64,000 nucleotides of DNA from positions 26,647 to 90,646 of the forward strand of contig CAXHEX010000022.1 in the NCBI GenBank assembly GCA_964016105.1. The letters are read 5' to 3'. Below, in pieces: positions 35,160-44,000 of the stretch. The DNA is from Ketobacter sp964016105. Its GTDB lineage: Bacteria > Pseudomonadota > Gammaproteobacteria > Pseudomonadales > Ketobacteraceae. The position numbers were made by a program, and so were the translations under genes. Each line of letters begins with the position of its first letter. Position 1 is the stretch's first letter. The notes beneath the pieces were generated by a model. The model had not been told where the DNA came from, did not search any database, and worked only from the letters and a program-made list of their open reading frames with translations.

Positions 35160-38100
35160 TGGCTCTCTGTGGGCGGGGCCATTGTAATACCCATGTTTTG
35201 CACTACGGTTAGTAGCTTCTCTTCCTGGTAAATAAGTACGTCACCAATCACGGCTAACGTGTCGCCTACTATAATGTCGGTTATAGTGAGTTCGTAACGT
35301 AATGTCATGGGCTTGCGTTGCACTTCTCCTCTAAAACTCAAGCTGGCAGTGATGTCAGTACACACTGAGCGTTCCGCTGTGTCCGAAGCCAAAGTGACCA
35401 GGCCCGTGGCATGAAAGTAGAAAACAAACAGCTGCACCATACCTTCCACTGAGAAAGTGGCAGGCAACACCGGATCGTTAGGGAAGTGGGCATCGAACAC
35501 CCAGTGATTAGGGTCAATATCCGCTTCTCCCACTATATGCCCCAGACCGTGGGCTCCGCCTTTGGTATCTAAGTGGGCCACTCTGCTCAGTACCCTGAAT
35601 TGGGGTGGGTACAACTGCTGTTGTTTATTGAAGCGGGGGTAGTGTTCACCAAAGCACAGATCGGTACGTCCATTTTGAATGTAATCCAGATCCTCAAAAC
35701 TAAATGAGGTTTTGCTTGTGGTTAGAATGGGATTGCTCCAATCCAGGTTGGTCTGAGTTGAGGGCGTGGGGTTTTTAGGGAGCCGGTTTTTTGCCTGTTG
35801 TGCTTTGTCTAATTCCTCTCTACTGAATAACCCCCCAAGCCCTTTTATGGTGAATAGGTGGGTATCGTTACTGTCATACAAATCGTAGGTGTAAAACGCC
35901 AATACAGCATTTTGGTTCTGGATTGCCTTATCCAGCTTAAACACCCCTCTACAGGTTTCCCCGGCACAAAGCAGATTCTGATTATGGGCAATAAACGTGG
36001 AATCAATGGCTCTAAATCTTAGCCGACCACCAAACATGGCATCCACGCCAATGTAACTCAGCAGTAATATCCCGCTGTGGGACGATTCTGTTGCAACAGA
36101 AACGGGAACACGTCCATTGCATAGATACCAGGCATCGTGGGGAATGTCGTATTCTGTTTCGATCAAAGACGGTTTGAGTTGCTGGTACTCGGCTTCAACC
36201 CGTGTTACCCGGCTCACGAACATGAATGGTGGTGCCGGTAATCGGGCTCGAATAGGGTAGTGATCCACCTCTTTATAGCGCTCACCCCAAATATTCGACA
36301 GCTTGCCCAGGGTGAGTTCCTCTAATGTTTGCCTGTCCCAGAGCGGCGCTTTTTTTCCTGTTTGAGCTCCACTGGTCATGGGCGCGGCTGGATTTGGCAC
36401 GGCGAATATTGTTGCTGGCTTTGGCGTGGAAGTAATTGGCGAGGTCACGTTGGCAACAGGGCCATTGCTTTGTAGTGATGAGAGATTGTTAACCAGCATA
36501 TCAGCGTACTTCATCTGAGTGGTCAGGTACTGCTGATGAATCGCGACATTATTGTCGTGATTACGCTTTAACAGCGCCATCAGATCTTTACTTCTAATGC
36601 TCTGTGGCTGGGCGGTAAGCAATGTACTAGCGGTTACGCCCACTGCCGTGGCGGGTTTTACCTGGGCCGGTGCGGGCACAGTCAGGCTTTTTTCACCCAC
36701 CGGGGGAATGGCCGGCTGAATAGTTGTTGTCGCAGTTGCTGTTGGCTTTGGCGCAGGTTCATTTGCTTTTGAACCCTTTACCTTGTCTGGTTTTGTTGTC
36801 TTAAAGAGCAGCCTATTGGCTTCCGTTAACATAACGTCGCGGTAAGTTGCCGGCTCGTTGTCCACTGTCTTGATGAGGCTAGGTAATTTTTTAGCCGTGT
36901 TATTCTCTTTTGCTTCGAAACGAGCCAAATCAGAAGCTTGGAACCCTAAAATTCTCGGCAGGTTTAGTTTGATGCCCTGACTGATCAATTTGGCACAGAG
37001 AGAGTAGATCGACTGTTTGAAATTGAGCTCACGTTGTTTTAATGACAGGGCGACATTGGGTTTTTGTTCCAGATTATCTTTAATCCAGGTTTCGCAAAGA
37101 TCCGCTCCATCCATGCCCACAAACAATCTCACCCCATCCCCATGGGCTTTCTCCAATACCTTTTTAAAATCAATGGGGCGGCAAATGCAGCTGGCCACGT
37201 TTTCGGCGAACTCTTGCTTATCGTAGTTGAATACCTCGCAATCGTAGGTTTTGTAGTAACGGGCGGGTTTGGCTTCATTGATCCAGTAAGGATGTTTTAG
37301 ATTGGTTTCAATGATCTCATCAAAGAATTCCATGGCCGGTGGCGTATGCACAAAAATATTGTGGCTTATGGGGTAGGCCAACAGATTAAACTTGGAAGTG
37401 GCCGCCTCACATTGGGGCCGCAGGCCGCTGATAACCAGGTTGGTGGGCGACGCGTAAATGGATAGATAAACGCTGTCGTTGTTTTCAATGTGCTGTAGGA
37501 ACTGCGCTATTCGATCTTTATTGCCATTGCAGTAGTAGGTTGTCCACTCAACATCTGGGTCGTCGTAGTATTTTTTCAGAAACTCGGGGTCTGAGAGCCG
37601 GTTTATATAAGGGGCCACCAGATCCAGTATGAAATTGGCACCTTCTTCTTCAGAGTACACTTCTGTGACGGAGTTCATCACCAGCTCACCAAAGCTAAGG
37701 CCAATAAACGCGCTGGGTTGTAATCCAATAATATTCAGAACCAGCTCGCTGGTGAGGGCTCCCACTAACCCGTCCATGTAGATGGGAAGTTCTTTCTTTG
37801 ATTTTTGATGCTTGTCTATTTCAGCCAGAAGTTGTTGGATTTCTACAGGCAGCTCTTGAAGTTTTTCTCCCAGGAACTGATTGATTTCCGGTACCGTACT
37901 CACCATTTCATAAACTGAAAAAGGCGCGCTTAACCCAGATGGGGGATAACACAGACAGACTTCACCGTTTTTTGCCATGGGCTGGCCGGTGAAGTAGCTT
38001 CCTCGATTACCTTTCCATTCCAAGTCTGATTCGGCATGGGTAGCCAATGCACTTAGCAGCAGTTCAGTTTCATTGATTAGCTCCCCAAGGCTTTCTCCCA

Positions 38101-40996
38101 TGATCACTGCAGTGTAAGGGGCTTCCAAATCCAATTTAGTGTACAGGTCGTACTTTAATTGGGTGAGGTCGGTTTTACCGCTAAATTGGTCCAGCAGTTG
38201 GTTCAGTGCCTCCTTTAGCGAGGTTAGCTGGTTCGCGCTAAGCAGAAAAAAATAGTCGTCTTTGTGGAAAACGGACCGACTAGGGGCTGGCTGTTGATCT
38301 TGATGATGAGTCCGGCTGATCAGGGTGTGGCTGAAACTGCCATTGAAACCGGTATTAATTACAGAAATGTGCTTTTCGTTTATCCGATCTAACCAGTAAC
38401 TGGAGGTGGAGCTCAGTTCCAGGTTCTCGTGCTCCCATTTTAGGGCTGGCCCACCTGGTTTTTTCAATGTCTTAGGCTTGAAGGAACCGTCCAGCATCAA
38501 AATGGATTTGAGGACTGAGTGTGCTTCACTGGTGTGAAAAGACTGACCGAGATTGAAACAGGCATCTCCGGTTTTTATGTTTTTGTCAGAAAACAGTGCG
38601 TTAAGTTGTTGCAAGGGTCTTTTGACGGATACCCGACAAAGATCCCCTGACAGTTCCAGATAATCAATGTCCTGGGGCTTTAATCCCTGCTGCATTAAAC
38701 CGGATTGGTAAAATGAATCAAACTCTTGGGGTTTAACTTCGTTAAGGCCCTTACGACGCTGCTGTGCGCAGTCTAGCTGGGCGTAAACATAGTTCTTGCT
38801 TGACTGCGCCTGGGCTTGGGATTTTAGCACTAAAGCAATAGCGCTCTCTCCATAGGTGCAACCTTCGGAGCTTAAATCGTAATGCTTACCATACTTCTCG
38901 TGCCAAATCCGGCTTTCCAGCACGGGATCGCCATCAATAGACGCTACCACAACGGCATCCAACTGTTGCTTTTGCAATAATCTTTGCGCCAAGTCCAGGC
39001 TTTGGGAAAACGAATGCTCCAAGCTGCACAGCTTTATACTGGGGCCAGTAAAATCCCACACCGACGAAATGCGGTTGGCAATGATGGGGCCGATACAGGC
39101 TGCCAGCAAATCGAATCCCGCATTCGGGCTCATAACCGCATCTTGGGTAATCTGAGTGAGTTTGTTGCGCTTTTCGTCGCTTAGGGTGATGCCCGATGAC
39201 TTTAGTGATCCTTCAATCAAATCGGTGAGATAGACGTGAAGACCCAACTGCAAGTGGAATAAGTTTTGTTTGGCCGCCACGATCACGGCCACATTTTTTC
39301 TTTCGCTGCGGGAGAAGCCCGCATCCGCCAGGGCTTGTGATACGGTTTTTAAGAGAATGAGTTCCTTATTTACAGCTTCACATTCTTCCCGGGGCAGTAC
39401 GCTGTTTTTGATAAAATCAAATTCAAACTGGCGAAAATAGTAGTTTGCTTTGAACGTATTTTTTGCCGCTAGCCAGTTCTTTATGGATTCGCTTTCATCG
39501 ATTCCCCGCAACCGTTTGGTGTGCGACCTGGCCGTGGGGGTTTTACCGTAGTACAAGGCGTCGCTAACTTCCTTGACGTTATTTAAGCTGCCTACCTGTG
39601 CACCCAGACCCACCACAGCCACCGCTTCTTGTTTCGTTTGGGAAGCAGATGAATTGGATTGGGGGCTGTTGTGGGTATCATGCTCGCTCAGGATCAGGTG
39701 TGCGTTCGATCCACCAAAGCCAAATGCGCTGATGGCGGCCCGTTTTAATTTGTCGGGATTATCGTTGCTGGGCCAGGGGGTGTTTTCTTTTACCATATTG
39801 GCCCCCGAAAAGAATCCGTTGCTGGATTCCATGGGGTTTGTGATGCCAAAGGTGGCCGGAATCGACCCCTGCTTCATGCTCATAATAATTTTTATGACAG
39901 AAGCCATACCGGAGGCGGTGAGTAAGTGGCCAATGTTGCCTTTGGCCGCCCCAAACAGTGGCCCGTGGGATATTTGGTTTTTATCGTAAATGGGTTTGTA
40001 ATAGGCTTCCAGGGAGTCCAGCTCCACGCTGTCCCCTACAGAGGTTCCTGTGGCGTGGCACTCAATGTAATCGATTTCGGTAGCGGGAATGGGTTTCGTT
40101 CCGTTATCAATATTCAGCTCGTTGTAGGCGTCCTGGTATGCCATCATTTGGCCGGAATTGCTGGGGGCCAGGATTTGTTTTCCGCGACCACTATTAGACC
40201 ATCCGACGCTATCAATTACCGCATGTATGGTGTCGCCATCGGCCAGGGCGTGCTCCAGCCGTTTCAGTAGTATGGCTCCGCCGCCCTCGTTGGGAATCAT
40301 CCCGCCGGAGGTTTTATCCAAAGGCTTACAGGAGCCAGGTTTGGCAGTGATGTCCAGGCTTTCAAAAAAGGCCGGTAGTGCTTTGTTTCTTAATCCGAAG
40401 AAGAGTCCACCGGCAACCATCATGTCAGCCAGTCCGGCTTCCAGGTACTCTCCCGCAAGCCGGATACTGTAGAGCGATGATGCACAGGCTCCATCGAAGG
40501 AGAAGGCAGGCCCTTTCAGGTCGAAGGTTCGTGCCGCCAGCATGGTTGGGTAGCTGAAGTTAAAAATATTGAGGGGGGAGCCGGAGCTTGGAATGATGCT
40601 TTTATCGAATTGAAAACGAGGGTCAGAGATCAGTTCCTGAATATTGGTTTCCAGTTCGTCATAGTAGGCAGGGGAGAAAAGATTGAAAATTTCTTCGGCC
40701 GAGCTCTCTCGGCTGCCCATAATAATTCCGGTTTTGGATAGAGTTTCGTTTTTGTGCAGATAGCCTGCGGAATTTAGAGTTTCGTGAACAATATACTGGG
40801 TGTACAGAAAACTGCTATCCAGTGTTTTGAGTGCGTCTACATCAACGGGAACCTGAAAGTGGTCAAACCCGATTTCGAAATCAGAATCTTCTGAAATCAG
40901 GGGCTTGTGGTCCATGAGGTTTTGGTAGAATTGCCCTGGGGTTTTGCTGCCCGGAAACAAACATCCCATCCCGATCACTGCAAGCTTTATTGCCAC
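35156..40996 (-). CDS. pfaC: PfaC-like synthase: KS-CLF-AT-DH-DH
   Basis: A 1946-residue multidomain protein. KS at 1-435 has C171, H314 and H357. A CLF-like domain (about 460-885) has Glu660 at the cysteine position. An AT domain (about 910-1310) has its serine S1101 in GLSFGE and a candidate histidine H1217, but lacks the GQG N-terminal motif. A Pro/Thr-rich linker with a helix at 1465-1505 precedes two FabA-like hot-dog domains (about 1555-1725 and 1760-1940). Only the second has the full active-site motif HFPNDPVLPAT (H1837). Canonical PfaC is KS-CLF-DH-DH with the AT on PfaB; here the AT is built in and there is no pfaB. Confidence 0.9.
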   Translation of the reverse strand: MAIKLAVIGMGCLFPGSKTPGQFYQNLMDHKPLISEDSDFEIGFDHFQVPVDVDALKTLDSSFLYTQYIVHETLNSAGYLHKNETLSKTGIIMGSRESSAEEIFNLFSPAYYDELETNIQELISDPRFQFDKSIIPSSGSPLNIFNFSYPTMLAARTFDLKGPAFSFDGACASSLYSIRLAGEYLEAGLADMMVAGGLFFGLRNKALPAFFESLDITAKPGSCKPLDKTSGGMIPNEGGGAILLKRLEHALADGDTIHAVIDSVGWSNSGRGKQILAPSNSGQMMAYQDAYNELNIDNGTKPIPATEIDYIECHATGTSVGDSVELDSLEAYYKPIYDKNQISHGPLFGAAKGNIGHLLTASGMASVIKIIMSMKQGSIPATFGITNPMESSNGFFSGANMVKENTPWPSNDNPDKLKRAAISAFGFGGSNAHLILSEHDTHNSPQSNSSASQTKQEAVAVVGLGAQVGSLNNVKEVSDALYYGKTPTARSHTKRLRGIDESESIKNWLAAKNTFKANYYFRQFEFDFIKNSVLPREECEAVNKELILLKTVSQALADAGFSRSERKNVAVIVAAKQNLFHLQLGLHVYLTDLIEGSLKSSGITLSDEKRNKLTQITQDAVMSPNAGFDLLAACIGPIIANRISSVWDFTGPSIKLCSLEHSFSQSLDLAQRLLQKQQLDAVVVASIDGDPVLESRIWHEKYGKHYDLSSEGCTYGESAIALVLKSQAQAQSSKNYVYAQLDCAQQRRKGLNEVKPQEFDSFYQSGLMQQGLKPQDIDYLELSGDLCRVSVKRPLQQLNALFSDKNIKTGDACFNLGQSFHTSEAHSVLKSILMLDGSFKPKTLKKPGGPALKWEHENLELSSTSSYWLDRINEKHISVINTGFNGSFSHTLISRTHHQDQQPAPSRSVFHKDDYFFLLSANQLTSLKEALNQLLDQFSGKTDLTQLKYDLYTKLDLEAPYTAVIMGESLGELINETELLLSALATHAESDLEWKGNRGSYFTGQPMAKNGEVCLCYPPSGLSAPFSVYEMVSTVPEINQFLGEKLQELPVEIQQLLAEIDKHQKSKKELPIYMDGLVGALTSELVLNIIGLQPSAFIGLSFGELVMNSVTEVYSEEEGANFILDLVAPYINRLSDPEFLKKYYDDPDVEWTTYYCNGNKDRIAQFLQHIENNDSVYLSIYASPTNLVISGLRPQCEAATSKFNLLAYPISHNIFVHTPPAMEFFDEIIETNLKHPYWINEAKPARYYKTYDCEVFNYDKQEFAENVASCICRPIDFKKVLEKAHGDGVRLFVGMDGADLCETWIKDNLEQKPNVALSLKQRELNFKQSIYSLCAKLISQGIKLNLPRILGFQASDLARFEAKENNTAKKLPSLIKTVDNEPATYRDVMLTEANRLLFKTTKPDKVKGSKANEPAPKPTATATTTIQPAIPPVGEKSLTVPAPAQVKPATAVGVTASTLLTAQPQSIRSKDLMALLKRNHDNNVAIHQQYLTTQMKYADMLVNNLSSLQSNGPVANVTSPITSTPKPATIFAVPNPAAPMTSGAQTGKKAPLWDRQTLEELTLGKLSNIWGERYKEVDHYPIRARLPAPPFMFVSRVTRVEAEYQQLKPSLIETEYDIPHDAWYLCNGRVPVSVATESSHSGILLLSYIGVDAMFGGRLRFRAIDSTFIAHNQNLLCAGETCRGVFKLDKAIQNQNAVLAFYTYDLYDSNDTHLFTIKGLGGLFSREELDKAQQAKNRLPKNPTPSTQTNLDWSNPILTTSKTSFSFEDLDYIQNGRTDLCFGEHYPRFNKQQQLYPPQFRVLSRVAHLDTKGGAHGLGHIVGEADIDPNHWVFDAHFPNDPVLPATFSVEGMVQLFVFYFHATGLVTLASDTAERSVCTDITASLSFRGEVQRKPMTLRYELTITDIIVGDTLAVIGDVLIYQEEKLLTVVQNMGITMAPPTESQ

Positions 40997-41064
40997 TGCG
41001 TATTCCGCTCCCTATATAAAAAACATATTGCTATGTGTGTTCGTTTTATACTTGCTCTTTTAAA

Positions 41065-44000
41065 TTAAAACACCGGTTGCGATGCCAGGTTTTGGCGCAC
41101 TTCGTCTATGTTTTTAGGGCACACCAGCATTTGTTTTACATCCGCATCTTGGTGAGTGAACTCATCCATAAAAAATTGCACACCTTCTTCAATGGGCATA
41201 ACTTGCACATTGAATTTACGGTACACGTTCTTCAAAGACGGAGATACCATGCCCCCGTCCCATGGCCCCCAGTTAATGGATTTCACATTACAGCTGTTGT
41301 TGCTTCGGCCCATCTGCAGTGCAAACTTATTTAGAATTTCGTTAGATAAGGAGTAATCCGATTGCCCGAATTGGCCATAGAATCCGGAGATGGAACTGAA
41401 CAATATCAAATGTTGCAGTTGCTCAGGCTGGGTGCACGCCAGTAGTGTTCGTAAACTTCTTACCTTGGTACCAAATACGAGTTCAAAATCGTACTCTGCT
41501 TTGTATTCAAGTAATTTGTCAGCGATATTGCCTGCGCCGTGGATCAGGCCATTAATGGGCCCTAAGGTTTTAACTGCTTCCTCTACCTTCTTGGTGATGG
41601 CTTTTGTATTGGTGATATCTTCGCTGATATAAACAGCAGTACCGCCCAATTGTTCTATGTCAGACAGGGTTTGTTTCAGTTCCCGTTGGGTTAGGAGTTG
41701 TTTCACCGTTTTGTCGATTTCAACGGGAACGATCTTTTTCCCCTGGCTTTTTGCTTGCTGCACCAGGGCTTTTCTAAGGCCGGTTTCGTCGTTGTGGTTA
41801 ACTGCCCAGTCTGGCTCAGGGGGCCCTAGTGGAGTGCGGCCGAGTATGATGAATTTACATTGGTACTCGCTGGCCAGACGTTCAATACAGCGGGCAGTCA
41901 CACCGCGACCACCACCGCTCACCAGGAATACACTGTTTTGATCCGGCTGAGCCTCCTGGGGAGATTGGGTGGTTGTGTCCATCAGGTGTTTTTGAATGAT
42001 AAGTCGGGAGTTTGTGGAAGGTCTGCCCACTTCCAAGAAGCTACTTTCTTTGTCACCGAGCTCCTGCTTGATTATGTCCATACAATCAGATTGATTGAGC
42101 CCTGGAGCTATATCGATACAGCGACAAAATAGATCCGGCGTTTCCATCTTCAGTGATTTGACCAAGCCACAATAACCACCCTGTACGGTGGAATGGGCAT
42201 GCTCGTGGCCCAAACCGATTGCTCCATTCATTTTCGTGGTGATGAGATAGAAGTGTTCATTGGATTTGGGCGCGCTTTCACTCAAACTGAGTTTTAGATG
42301 CTTGGATAGAAAATAAATCACTCTAACCAGTTCAAATTCGTCATCTGCTAGATAGTCTTTTGCTTCCTCGCTGCCATCAATAACCGGGTTGTTGTGAATA
42401 AATCCCGTGATTTTGCCTCGGGCAGTTGTAATGGCCCGTACCCATTCCCCGAGGGATTGATCATTGAGTTCTTTTAGCGAAAAGGTAACGATGTCGCTAG
42501 CGTCGGCATTTGTTGGCCTTGGGCTCGTGGTCGAGAACTCACTAAACCGCAGTAGGGTGACTTGAGCCCCCGTGGTTTTGAACCATTGATAAAGCGCGTC
42601 ACCTGTGCCCCAGTTATCCTCGGTGAGCAGGATGTGGTGGCCCTCGTAGTTCAGCGGGGCTTTAGCCTCGGGTACAGTACATCGGCTGAGTTCTATTCCG
42701 TATTTTATGGCTGTACCATTTCTTTTTAGTTCAGGCGAACTCTTTTTTTTTTCTTCGGGTTCTAAATTCGTTTCTTCGTGGTTTCCCTGGGGGGCCGCAT
42801 TATTTAGATGCTGACTGGAAAAATAATCGATTATTTGCTGTATGGTTTTCAGTTCCATCAGCTCCGCCGGGTCAACATCTTTAATGCTGTCAGCGTATTC
42901 GTCCTGTAGCGCTGCGAACATTTCAACTCGCTTGATGGAGTCCACTCCCAAATCGGCTTCCAGATCCATATCGAAATCAATCACGTCTGCAGGGTAACCG
43001 GTGGCATTAACCAAGGTTTCCACCAAAAGCTTCGAGAACTCTTCAACGGTGATGCCATCCCCAGGGGTGGAGGACGTGCCTTGGGTTTGTGTTTGAGCTG
43101 CATTTATTTCGCTTACACTGGCCGATGCTGGTGTTGCGCTCGTGCTGCTCAAACTATTAGCAATATTTGAGAAGTATTGGGTGATTTCTTTCAGAGTGGT
43201 AAGGGTGGCTAATTCAGCCACTTCAATTTGGTCGCCGTAGCCCGGAAATTTCTCATTCAGACTAGAAAAAATCTCAACCCGTTTGATGGAGTCGATTCCC
43301 AGGTCCGCTTCCAGATCCATGTCTTGGTCGATCACATCTTCGGGGTAACCAGTGGCTTCACTCACCACGCCTAACAGGGTGCCAGAAAACAAGGCTTCAT
43401 CGAACACTTGGGCGGCTTGGGTTTCCGGGGCCATACTGACCACATTGCTTGCTGTTTGTGGTTGTGGTGGAGCAACCGCTGGGGTTGGGGTGGCTACGGA
43501 TTCCACCGGTGCCGCACTAGCCGGGGGCGCAATCTCAATTGCAGGTGGCTGTATCATTGGAACCGCACTAACTTGGTTTGTGTTTAGGGGCAAAGGTGTG
43601 CTTTGCTGTCCCAATAAGCGGGATAGAATGGCGTTTTGACTGTTTAAGAAAGCTTCGTGGCTGGCAAACAAGTTTTGATTGTGTTGGCACAGGCTGTCAA
43701 ATGCCTGTGCCTGTTGCAAACCAATTTGTTCACTGGCACCGCCGTTGTTACTCACCTGTTCCAACACCGATTGTTGGTGATGGAGCAGTTTCTCCAATAC
43801 GCTCAGTTGGTGTGATTGGGTCTGGTAGAAGCTGTTTTGTACCTGACTGTTGGCCGCTTGACACTGAAGAATATCGTTAAGCGCCAGAGTAGGCGCCGTA
43901 GTTGTCTGGGGCGGAATCGATGCTGTTTGGTTTGAACTCACAGCCTGCTCAGCATTCGCTGTTGTTTTCACTGTAGCTTGATGCCCCACGTTCATCTCCT

